NCBI RefSeq assembly: GCF_001693755.1
Contig: NZ_LYST01000055.1
Span: 124,001-188,000, forward strand
Reading direction: 5' to 3'
Length of the DNA: 64,000 bases
From: Gilliamella sp. wkB171
Lineage (GTDB): Bacteria; Pseudomonadota; Gammaproteobacteria; Enterobacterales; Orbaceae
This document shows positions 56,535-64,000 of the stretch, in pieces (positions within the stretch are counted from its first letter, which is position 1; each line of letters starts with the position of its first letter). A program made the translations under genes and the position numbers. Below the pieces are notes generated by a model, which was given only the letters and a program-made list of their open reading frames with translations, was not told the origin of the DNA and did not search any database.

Positions 56535-57720
56535 CCTAATCACTGATGTAGCATTAGCACCTTCAAAGCAGTTACCCTCAACTGATGAAGATTTGTCGTT
56601 GGTGGATAGCGATTTATTTCAGCAATTATTACACGCTAATCAAAATCATGGGTTAGGTTTGCAACACAGCCTTAACTCAACACAAAAAATAGGTGATGAT
56701 AGTGACGCGGATCAGCAACAAGATGATAGTTGTTTAGCTATGGTGTGGATAACGCCATCTCCGCTAGAAATCGTTAATTCACGAACAGATGTCACATTGA
56801 ATGATATGATTGCCAATCATTTAATTGAAAAATCGCATTGCGCCTTAAACGCTAATCAACCGGCTAAAGTTGATAGCTTGCCATTGAATACTTTGCAAAA
56901 TGCTGATTCTCCGACAATTGCTAATAATCAAGTTACCGAGTTGTTGATATCGATCAATGATAGTGAACTATTGATCAACAACATCTCTCAGCCAGATGAA
57001 TTCTTTAATCAACGTAATGGTGCTAGTAACCGTTTAATGGAAGAACATTTGGTGGATAAAACAATTGCGGCTCATTATTTGCAAACGGATGCACCAAGTC
57101 AGATGCTGGATTCTGATAGTATAAACAAACCAATTGCTTTATTTAATCAGTTTGTAACTAACCCTGTGGATAATGATACTGCCATTCATGCCCAAGCCGA
57201 TAATCATGTTGTGACCAGTATTAATACGTTCACTCAACCTTTTTCACAACAAACTGCGCCTGTTACAACTTCGACTTTTATGATGAATTTGCCTATGCCA
57301 GTTGATGTGACACAGTGGCAAGCAGCGTTGACAGAGCAAATTAGCTTAATAACTCGTCAAGGTATTCAAAGTGCGGAAATCAAGTTAAACCCCGAACAAT
57401 TAGGATCGTTACATATTAAGCTTGATCTGCTCGATGATAAAATCAATATGCATATGGTAGTTGCCCATTCGGCGGTTAAAAGTGTTTTGGAATCTACATT
57501 ACCTTATCTTAGAGCTTCCCTTGAAGAACAAGGCATGAGTTTAGCGCAAACCAATATTAGTGATTTTTCAACGATGCATCATTCAGAGCAATCCTCTGGA
57601 TATAAATCAAGTAAAAATCCTCAATTCACTGCTGCTAATTCAGATACCATTGATGAATCTGTTGAGCAAGTGGAGGGTGACAAGCCCTTATCGCACTTAG
57701 GATTAAGTATATTTGCTTAA
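56524..57720 (+). CDS. fliK: Hook-length control protein FliK
   Basis: 398 aa (E. coli 375). The long Gln/Asn-rich N-terminal part is the exported ruler. The C-terminal domain carries AEIKLNPEQLGSLHIKLDLL DDKINMHM, the FliK/FlhB-contact signature. It ends the fliFGHIJK run and is followed by a 176-bp spacer that should hold the fliL promoter. Confidence 0.93.
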   Translation: MNINLITDVALAPSKQLPSTDEDLSLVDSDLFQQLLHANQNHGLGLQHSLNSTQKIGDDSDADQQQDDSCLAMVWITPSPLEIVNSRTDVTLNDMIANHLIEKSHCALNANQPAKVDSLPLNTLQNADSPTIANNQVTELLISINDSELLINNISQPDEFFNQRNGASNRLMEEHLVDKTIAAHYLQTDAPSQMLDSDSINKPIALFNQFVTNPVDNDTAIHAQADNHVVTSINTFTQPFSQQTAPVTTSTFMMNLPMPVDVTQWQAALTEQISLITRQGIQSAEIKLNPEQLGSLHIKLDLLDDKINMHMVVAHSAVKSVLESTLPYLRASLEEQGMSLAQTNISDFSTMHHSEQSSGYKSSKNPQFTAANSDTIDESVEQVEGDKPLSHLGLSIFA

Positions 57721-57896
57721 GTGAAGGAGTTAGCTTGTGTTTAGCGGTTGTTTCAATGTTAAAAACGTCGAATAGGTGATATTTTTATTGTCTATTCTTC
57801 AAATCAAATTTTTAAGCATGATTTATTATTTTTGTAATTTTTACCATTTAGCTGGTCAAAAAATAATTTTTAATTTTTACTGAGATAATAATCAAT

Positions 57897-58364
57897 ATGC
57901 AAACTACCAAGAAAAAAGTAAGTATTTTAAACATAATACTTATTATCATTACGTTATTAGCATCAGGCACTGCAGTTTATTTGTGGTTACAAAATCATTC
58001 AAGTAACAAGCCTCAAGTTGAGCAAGAAACACCAATTGTATCTCCGGTATTTTTAACTTTAAAACCTTTCACTCTTTCGTTACCGGTTGCCGAAGATAAC
58101 AGTGATGCGACTAAAATTTTGTATGTTGGTATGGTGTTACGCGTTGCTGATGAGCAACAAAAAACAGTTTTATTAGAGTATTTACCAGAAGTGAGAAGTG
58201 ATGTTTTACTTTTGGCATCAAAGCAGTATGTTAATAATCTTAAAAAAGAGAACGGTAAAACTGATTTACAAGAGAAGATTAAGTCAACGTTAACTCGTCA
58301 ATATGACGCAAAACATTCTGTAAAAATTGATGAAGTGCTATTTACTGATTTTATACTTCGGTAA
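57897..58364 (+). CDS. fliL: Stator-associated protein FliL
   Basis: 155 aa (E. coli 154). One membrane helix near the N-terminus (IILIIITLLASGTAVYLWLQ) and a periplasmic C-domain ending EVLFTDFILR, the conserved FliL end. It supports the stators under load. First gene of fliLMNOPQR. Confidence 0.94.
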   Translation: MQTTKKKVSILNIILIIITLLASGTAVYLWLQNHSSNKPQVEQETPIVSPVFLTLKPFTLSLPVAEDNSDATKILYVGMVLRVADEQQKTVLLEYLPEVRSDVLLLASKQYVNNLKKENGKTDLQEKIKSTLTRQYDAKHSVKIDEVLFTDFILR

Positions 58365-58369
58365 GTATT

Positions 58370-59407
58370 ATGTCTGATAAGCAAGAATCAACAGTTGACA
58401 TTAATCCCTCTACAGATGCTGAGTTTACTCATAACCCAGCAGAGGCTCAATCTGATATTTTGATTGATTCTCAGCAATCGATTGGTAAAAAGATTGAAGT
58501 CAAACCCTATGATTTATCGGTAAAACACAGCTTTATTCCAGAGCGATTAACCGCTTTAGAAATTATTAATGAGCGTTTTTCGCGCCAGTTTCGCATTGGC
58601 TTATTTAATTTACTTCGTCGTAATACCGATGTTATTGCTTGCCCGATTGAGCCGAAAACATTTAAAGAGTTTTCGGCAATTTCGGCAACAAATCATCTAA
58701 ATTTAGTCCATCTTAATCCACTAAGGGGGACGAGTTTATTTTCGTTTTCACCTGAACTGGTGTTTATTGTTGTCGATACTTTATTTGGCGGTGATGGTCA
58801 CTTATCTAAAGTTGAAACAGAAGGGCGAGAGTTTACTCATACTGAACAACAAATTATAAAACGAGTATTAGAGCTAGCTTTAACTATCTATCAAAATGCA
58901 TGGACAGATATATATTCAATTGAAACTGAATATATTCGTTCTGAAATCCAAAGTAAATTTACCAATATTACCAGCTCGCCGGATGATGTTGTATTAACCA
59001 CTACATTCAAAGTCGAAATTGGTAATTGTAAAGCTACATTTTGTATCTGTATTCCCTATGCAATGGTTGAACCCATCAAAGAATTACTAATAAAACCGCC
59101 AGTAGAACAACAAACGTATCAGGATGATAACGTTTGGATGAGTTCGTTAACCAGTGGTATTAAACAATCGACCGTTGAATTAGTGGCTAACTTTACTCAT
59201 ATCCATACCACAGTCAATAAACTTTTAGCCTTAAAAGTGAATGATATTTTAGTGATTGAAAAGCCTACACATCTTGATGTCACTGTTGGTGGGGTGCCAG
59301 TGCTAAAAGGTCACTATGGTAAAGTGAATAAACAATATGCAATTCAAGTCGAACAGGTAATTAATCCTGTTTTAGAACAACTGAATGAAGGAGCACTTAA
59401 TGACTGA
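58370..59407 (+). CDS. fliM: Motor switch protein FliM lacking the CheY-binding N-peptide
   Basis: 345 aa (E. coli 334). From residue 47 on it follows E. coli FliM (LTALEIINERFSRQFRIGLF, GGDG at 140-143, EFTHTEQQIIKRVLELAL, and the C-terminal FliN-like domain). Residues 1-46 are an unrelated acidic Ser/Asp-rich stretch. The LSQxEIDxLL peptide, which in FliM binds CheY-P, is absent, and no alternative start restores it, because the ATG lies 5 nt after the fliL stop. FliM should still build the C ring, but CheY-P control looks lost. Confidence 0.95.
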   Translation: MSDKQESTVDINPSTDAEFTHNPAEAQSDILIDSQQSIGKKIEVKPYDLSVKHSFIPERLTALEIINERFSRQFRIGLFNLLRRNTDVIACPIEPKTFKEFSAISATNHLNLVHLNPLRGTSLFSFSPELVFIVVDTLFGGDGHLSKVETEGREFTHTEQQIIKRVLELALTIYQNAWTDIYSIETEYIRSEIQSKFTNITSSPDDVVLTTTFKVEIGNCKATFCICIPYAMVEPIKELLIKPPVEQQTYQDDNVWMSSLTSGIKQSTVELVANFTHIHTTVNKLLALKVNDILVIEKPTHLDVTVGGVPVLKGHYGKVNKQYAIQVEQVINPVLEQLNEGALND

Positions 59408-59777
59408 TAGCAAATCAACGAATGATGATGATCAAACGTCCGCTGTGGCTGATGAATCAGTGAATAAACAAACTATTTTTGAAACACTATCACCACAACA
59501 AACCGAAATCAAAAAGCAAGATATCAATTTGATTTTAGATATTCCTGTGAATTTAAGTGTTGAATTGGGTCGAACCAAAATGGCAATTAAAGATCTCTTA
59601 AATTTAACGCAAGGCTCAGTTATTGCATTAGATGGTTTAGCCGGTGAACCTTTAGATATATTAATTAATGGTTATTTAATTGCACAAGGTGAAATTGTGG
59701 TGGTGGGTGATAATTATGGTGTGCGAATTACTGATATTATTACACCTTCTGAACGTGTACGTAGATTGAGTCGTTAA
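59400..59777 (+). CDS. fliN: Motor switch protein FliN
   Basis: 125 aa (E. coli 137). I use the ATG at 59400 (MTDSKSTNDD), with AAGGAG ahead, overlapping the fliM stop by 8 nt. LILDIPVNLSVELGRTKMAI, IALDGLAGEPLDILINGYLI and VGDNYGVRITDII are the SpoA-domain signatures. It completes the C ring and docks FliH. Confidence 0.97.
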   Translation: MTDSKSTNDDDQTSAVADESVNKQTIFETLSPQQTEIKKQDINLILDIPVNLSVELGRTKMAIKDLLNLTQGSVIALDGLAGEPLDILINGYLIAQGEIVVVGDNYGVRITDIITPSERVRRLSR

Positions 59778-60214
59778 TGTCTAGTAACAATCAACATACA
59801 TCTCCAGCAATATCCACAAGTGAGCATACCGTGTCTTCTTCGCCAGAAATGAACCTATATACACAAGTTGCAACATCGATGGGGCTATCCTTTGTTTTAG
59901 TTATTAGCGTTATTTTGTTATTAGGTTGGATGGTCAAGCGGCTGAGTTGGAAAAAAAAGACAAAGCAGTTAATCGAGGTTAAATCTATCTATAATTTAAG
60001 TCCAAAAGAACGCATTATTTTAGTACATGTTGATCACCAATTATTGGTTGTCGGGGTGAGTGCACAACAAATGACGTTATTACATACGATAGATGAGCAA
60101 CGTACTGAAATGTTATTATCCCAACCTACCGCAAGCAAAGAATCGAGTAAAAATAATTTATTTCATCAACTATTACTGTCTACGTTAAGTTCAAAAAGGA
60201 GTAATAACGAGTGA
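59777..60214 (+). CDS. fliO: Export gate assembly protein FliO
   Basis: 145 aa. One membrane helix (about 38-58) follows a Ser/Thr-rich periplasmic N-terminus. The cytosolic part [28 protein letters not shown] is the FliO signature. It helps fold FliP. It starts on the fliN stop (TAATG) and overlaps fliP by 4 nt. Confidence 0.93.
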   Translation: MSSNNQHTSPAISTSEHTVSSSPEMNLYTQVATSMGLSFVLVISVILLLGWMVKRLSWKKKTKQLIEVKSIYNLSPKERIILVHVDHQLLVVGVSAQQMTLLHTIDEQRTEMLLSQPTASKESSKNNLFHQLLLSTLSSKRSNNE

Positions 60215-60951
60215 AGTTAAAAATCTTTTTTTTACTTAGCTTATTATTATTCAGTCACTTATGTCAGGCTGACATTTCACCGTTTTCTTTGATTGCTGAA
60301 CCCACGGCGCAAGGTGGGCAAAGCTGGTCATTGCCAGTTGAAACGTTAGTTTTTATTACACTACTGACCTTTATTCCGGCTATTTTGCTGTTAATGACCA
60401 GTTTTACGCGGATTATTATTGTATTAGGTTTGTTACGTAATGCACTCGGCACTCAGTCAGCACCACCTAATCAAGTGATATTAGGTATTGCGTTGTTTAT
60501 GACATTTTTTATCATGTCACCGGTATTTGATAAAATTTATCAAGATGCTTATTTACCCTACTCTCAAAACCAAATTACCTTGCATCAGGGCTTATCTACA
60601 GCCAGTCAACCATTACGAGAGTTTATGTTAACTCAAACTCGTGAAGATGATTTAGCGTTATTTGTAAACATGTCTCATTCAGGTGATATTGCAACGCGTG
60701 ATGAAATTCCTTTAAAAATATTGGTGCCCGCGTTTGTGGTGAGTGAACTTAAAACCGCTTTTCAAATCGGTTTTACTCTTTTTATTCCCTTTTTAGTGAT
60801 TGATTTGGTGGTAGCAAGCACACTCATGGCACTCGGTATGATGATGGTTCCACCAGCAACGGTATCTTTACCATTTAAAATCATGCTGTTTGTGTTAGCC
60901 GATGGGTGGCACTTATTATTAGGATCGTTGGCTCAAAGTTTTTTTAGTTGA
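60211..60951 (+). CDS. fliP: Export gate protein FliP
   Basis: 246 aa (E. coli 245), with a cleavable signal peptide and four membrane helices. [20 protein letters not shown] and the [15 protein letters not shown] region are invariant. With FliQ and FliR it forms the export channel. Start GTG, coupled to fliO. Confidence 0.97.
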   Translation: MKLKIFFLLSLLLFSHLCQADISPFSLIAEPTAQGGQSWSLPVETLVFITLLTFIPAILLLMTSFTRIIIVLGLLRNALGTQSAPPNQVILGIALFMTFFIMSPVFDKIYQDAYLPYSQNQITLHQGLSTASQPLREFMLTQTREDDLALFVNMSHSGDIATRDEIPLKILVPAFVVSELKTAFQIGFTLFIPFLVIDLVVASTLMALGMMMVPPATVSLPFKIMLFVLADGWHLLLGSLAQSFFS

Positions 60952-60959
60952 GGAGTGTT

Positions 60960-61229
60960 ATGTCATCTGAATATATCAGTACATTAGCGATGCAAGCGAT
61001 AAAAGTGGCAGGCTTACTTGCTGGTCCTTTACTCCTTGCTGCACTGATTACTGGGTTGATTATTAGTTTGTTACAAGCGGCAACTCAAATTAATGAAATG
61101 ACATTGTCATTTATTCCAAAGATTCTGGCGGTAGTTGTAGTACTCATTATTTTAGGCCCATCAATGTTATCAACAATGATTGATTATATTCGAATTGTTA
61201 TTACCGATATTCCAAACTTAACGCGTTAA
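60960..61229 (+). CDS. fliQ: Export gate protein FliQ
   Basis: 89 aa, the E. coli length, from the ATG at 60960 (MSSEYISTLAMQAIKVAG), with GAGG ahead. Two helices; LISLLQAATQINEMTLSFIP K is the family signature. A TTG at 60948 is less likely. Confidence 0.97.
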   Translation: MSSEYISTLAMQAIKVAGLLAGPLLLAALITGLIISLLQAATQINEMTLSFIPKILAVVVVLIILGPSMLSTMIDYIRIVITDIPNLTR

Positions 61230-61234
61230 GCTTA

Positions 61235-62035
61235 ATGGATTTTAATATTCAGCAACTACTTAATATTGATTTGTTTACTTGGATAAAACAATGTTTTTTT
61301 CCATTTGTACGCATTTTAGCATTGATTATGGTTGCTCCTATTACCGGCGAAAAAGAGGTCCCTAAGCGACTTAAGATTGGTTTAGCTTTATTTATTACTA
61401 TACTTTTACCCTTACCTGAGTTTGATAATACCTTAGGGATCTACTCTTTTATCGGGGTTGCTGTTATTTTGCAACAAATTGTCATCGGTGTCATGATGGG
61501 TTTTACTATGCAGTTAGCATTTATGGCAGTCAGGTTTTCTGGTGAATTAATTGGTATGCAAATGGGACTTGGTATGGCGACTTTTTTTGATCCAATTGGT
61601 GGTCCTGCAACCTCGGTATTATCGCGCTTAATTAATATCGTCGCACTGTTAATTTTTTTAAGTTTAAATGGTCATTTGTGGTTGTTATATGGCTTGGCTA
61701 ATAGCTTTGATATCATTCCAATTAGCTTTACCTCTTTAAAACAAAATGGCTATTTAGTTTTAATTGAGGTCAGCGCATCATTATTTGTAAATGGTCTTAT
61801 GTTAGCACTCCCGTTAATGACATTGTTGTTGATAATAAACATTGCACTTGGTTTATTAAACAGAATGACACCACAATTATCCATTTTTGTGGTCGGCTAT
61901 CCGGTGACCTTATTATTGGGACTGACCATGTTAACTTACATAATTTCAACATTACCTGTTTTTGCCGAATCTATTTTTGAACAAATGTTTGAACATATTT
62001 CAACCATGCTTTTGGATTTAAGTGATAGTAATTAA
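61235..62035 (+). CDS. fliR: Export gate protein FliR
   Basis: 266 aa (E. coli 261). About six membrane helices; ELIGMQMGLGMATFFDPIGG and LNRMTPQLSIFVVGYPVTL are conserved. It ends the flagellar locus. No clear terminator follows. Confidence 0.97.
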   Translation: MDFNIQQLLNIDLFTWIKQCFFPFVRILALIMVAPITGEKEVPKRLKIGLALFITILLPLPEFDNTLGIYSFIGVAVILQQIVIGVMMGFTMQLAFMAVRFSGELIGMQMGLGMATFFDPIGGPATSVLSRLINIVALLIFLSLNGHLWLLYGLANSFDIIPISFTSLKQNGYLVLIEVSASLFVNGLMLALPLMTLLLIINIALGLLNRMTPQLSIFVVGYPVTLLLGLTMLTYIISTLPVFAESIFEQMFEHISTMLLDLSDSN

Positions 62036-62606
62036 CTCTAAAATTGATAGGGTTATATGCTAGCCTTTATAAATTGTACAGTAATAAGACAATGTTATAT
62101 TTATAATTCAATTTTGAGTTCTTTTTTATTGCAAATTTATGACTATTTTGATGAAAAGAAAAGTAATCAAAAAGCCAAGTTATAGTACAAATGTGTAAAC
62201 GATTAATGGTCTAACTGATTAAATAAGTGTTAATAATTCCGTCATATACTTGACATTTTTTTATAATAATAAGGGTATACAACAAGATCGTTTTCATTTA
62301 GCATACAAGCATATTTAATGCAAATTACGTTGTATTGCATAGTTATTAAACAGATTCATTCTTTCAATTTTAGAAAAATTTATATTTATATTTATGAAAA
62401 ATAAGGAATAATTGTCAAAAGAGGTAAAGTATGTTAAAATATGGTCCTAATCAAGCATCACAATAATTGATCATTTTCTGTTCTATAACGGTTTTCTTTT
62501 TTATATCTCTTCTTATTTCAACTATTTTCTACTTTATGCAATTACCACTAAAAATTATCGAACTGTATGTCGTATAAAAGTAATCGATATCCTTGTTATT
62601 TTAATT
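62036..62606. other. 571-bp AT-rich spacer after fliR
   Basis: No gene and no clear terminator, tRNA or sigma28 promoter. From 62451 the frame of the next gene is open upward, but without an ATG or GTG. Confidence 0.6.
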
Positions 62607-63917
62607 TTGCTCGCTACTTTTTTATTGCCAATTAATTCTGCTAATGCGCTATCTGCGGTAACATCTCAAAAAATTATTGGTAATTCACCTAGATTTGTTG
62701 ATGTTCAAAATGCTACCAATAAGCTTGGGTTCAAAGTGAATGGTATCTTGTATCGTGAATTTGACAATAATATCAAATCAACAGAAATAAAAGTGTTTGA
62801 TGGAGAATTTACCTTTGATAATTTTCAAGTTCAAAATTATGACACCAGCAATCTGGTAGTGTTAAACAATTATAAAGATAGTGATGGTGATGGTGCCCAT
62901 TTAAATACCCCTTTTGTTATTACTGAAACTGAATATAAGTGGTTTGATAATAGCGGTAAGCAAATAGATTCAAGTGAATATCAGCATAGTATTGGCTGTG
63001 GTAGTGGTTATTATATGCCTCTAAAACTGGTTATTGCTACACAAGTTAAGGTTAAATCACAATATGGGATACCCGATGAGAGTGAATATATAACATTAAA
63101 AAAAGAGTATAAAATTGCCACTAAACCTGCCATATGTTTTGCAAAACCTAACGCAACCATTACTGTTGAAAATGCCCAGTGGCATAGTTTTGATGACAAT
63201 GGTAATTCACAACCTTGGAATCTCAATAATGCGCAAATTAGTTCGATATATGGTGGTGGGCGCACCACTGATTATGTACTGAATTTTGGTTTTAAAGCAT
63301 CACCGACACAATCAAATGGAAAAAAATTTCCAACCACTGGTTTTCCTGGGGCTAAATTTCAGTTAGTAATGGCGGGTTCGCAATATGATTATCGTTTTTC
63401 TTTAATAACACCAACAAGCGATGTGGTTACGGTTAGTGCAGATGGGTTTGTTACTTTAAACAAGAAACCTGTGGGTAATGTAACTATACGTGCCACGCTG
63501 AAAAGAGAGCCAGCGATCACGTTTGATTATACTTTTAATCCAACATCGGTTTGGGCGGTGCCTACAGGGGATTATTCTGCTATTTGGGCCGTTGCTGTTC
63601 AAGATAAGTGTGGTAGTGAATCAAATGTATTAAGTCGGCAAGAACTGACTAATTCACCACAAAATCAAGCTCCTCAATTTTGGACTTATTTCGATAATAA
63701 CTATACTCGCAAGATAGGCGGTGGACTTAGTGCTGAGTGGGGACAAATGAATCAAACAAGTTATCCAGATTCTAATTGGCGCAATGAGCATTATTGGACC
63801 AGAGATTACTATTCACCAGACAGGCACTTTGTTGTACATAGTGTTAATGGTGGAGTCGGTTATGATGGCTATGAAAACAAAATAGGGAAAATTAATTATA
63901 TTGCTTGTAAGCAATAG
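62607..63917 (+). CDS. Secreted adhesin-like protein with C-type-lectin-like end
   Basis: At least 436 aa. The TTG at 62607 gives a short signal peptide lacking basic residues. The same frame upstream (to 62451) encodes RIKVIDILVILILLATFLLP with SANA as cleavage site, a better signal, but has no ATG or GTG. The start is therefore uncertain or lost by a frameshift. An Ig-like block (FKASPTQSNG, VSADGFVTL NKKPVGNVTIRA) precedes a C-terminal domain with two Cys (DKCGSES, YIACKQ) and YTRKIGGGLSAEWG, like the tips of invasin-type adhesins. Host or surface binding is inference. Confidence 0.65.
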   Translation: MLATFLLPINSANALSAVTSQKIIGNSPRFVDVQNATNKLGFKVNGILYREFDNNIKSTEIKVFDGEFTFDNFQVQNYDTSNLVVLNNYKDSDGDGAHLNTPFVITETEYKWFDNSGKQIDSSEYQHSIGCGSGYYMPLKLVIATQVKVKSQYGIPDESEYITLKKEYKIATKPAICFAKPNATITVENAQWHSFDDNGNSQPWNLNNAQISSIYGGGRTTDYVLNFGFKASPTQSNGKKFPTTGFPGAKFQLVMAGSQYDYRFSLITPTSDVVTVSADGFVTLNKKPVGNVTIRATLKREPAITFDYTFNPTSVWAVPTGDYSAIWAVAVQDKCGSESNVLSRQELTNSPQNQAPQFWTYFDNNYTRKIGGGLSAEWGQMNQTSYPDSNWRNEHYWTRDYYSPDRHFVVHSVNGGVGYDGYENKIGKINYIACKQ

Positions 63918-64000
63918 CTATATTTACATATAAATCACTCCAGCTATAATTTTTTAGATAAAAAGAGTTATCAAGGATAAATAATTAAGGGATGATGTGA

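Noticed and set aside
62567-62635. ATG at 62567 as start of the last gene
   Set aside because: It is in a different frame and stops after about 22 codons; it would need a frameshift to join the adhesin-like frame.
1-64000. tRNA, rRNA and insertion sequences
   Set aside because: No cloverleaf, rRNA segment or transposase gene was recognised; the hairpin at 9696 is not a canonical tRNA end.

Overview
The window reads as the chromosome of an AT-rich gammaproteobacterium. It has an enterobacterial-type flagellar regulon (FlhDC, FliA and FlgM with near-E. coli protein lengths), treRBC, allB plus an allantoin permease, emrAB and pdxY. This mix in a low-GC genome fits the family Orbaceae (insect-gut relatives of Enterobacterales and Pasteurellaceae). 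That placement is inference; no rRNA or tRNA gene is visible to confirm it.

Left part (1-14.4 kb) is mostly accessory DNA. After the end of an MFS transporter gene and pdxY comes a restriction island: a Vsr mismatch endonuclease, a McrC/LlaJI-like nuclease, a McrB-like AAA+ motor, and a divergent cytosine-5 methyltransferase with an N-terminal HTH whose promoter carries a palindrome over the -10 box. Next is an RtcB-family RNA ligase, then a decayed zone with a DUF6882-like pseudogene, an unknown 273-aa protein, and the tail of a second, canonical rtcB. An unknown 448-aa protein and a RadC-like JAB protein follow, then a PAAR-domain (type VI secretion) effector with a membrane immunity-like protein and a duplicated immunity paralogue preceded by the tail of a lost effector.

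Middle part (14.4-27.8 kb) is metabolic: emrAB with an AraC regulator; the trehalose unit treB-treC with treR, a TreR-like operator and a perfect CRP site; a small secreted protein; an HxlR regulator divergent from an NAD(P)-binding reductase; and allantoinase with an NCS1 allantoin permease.

Right part (27.8-62 kb) is one contiguous flagellar locus: flhBA, flgNMA, flgBCDEFGHIJ, flgKL (inverted), motBA, flhCD, fliA, fliC, fliDST, fliE, fliFGHIJK and fliLMNOPQR. Every structural, export, motor and regulatory component is present and looks intact. Four sigma28 promoters with identical 11-bp spacers precede flgMN, flgKL, fliC and fliDST. No chemotaxis gene occurs in the locus, and FliM lacks the N-terminal CheY-binding peptide, so the motor looks uncoupled from CheY. 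The 3' end of flgJ with its terminator is present in three tandem copies of about 204 bp between the convergent flgJ and flgL. The window ends with a secreted, adhesin-like protein whose start is uncertain.
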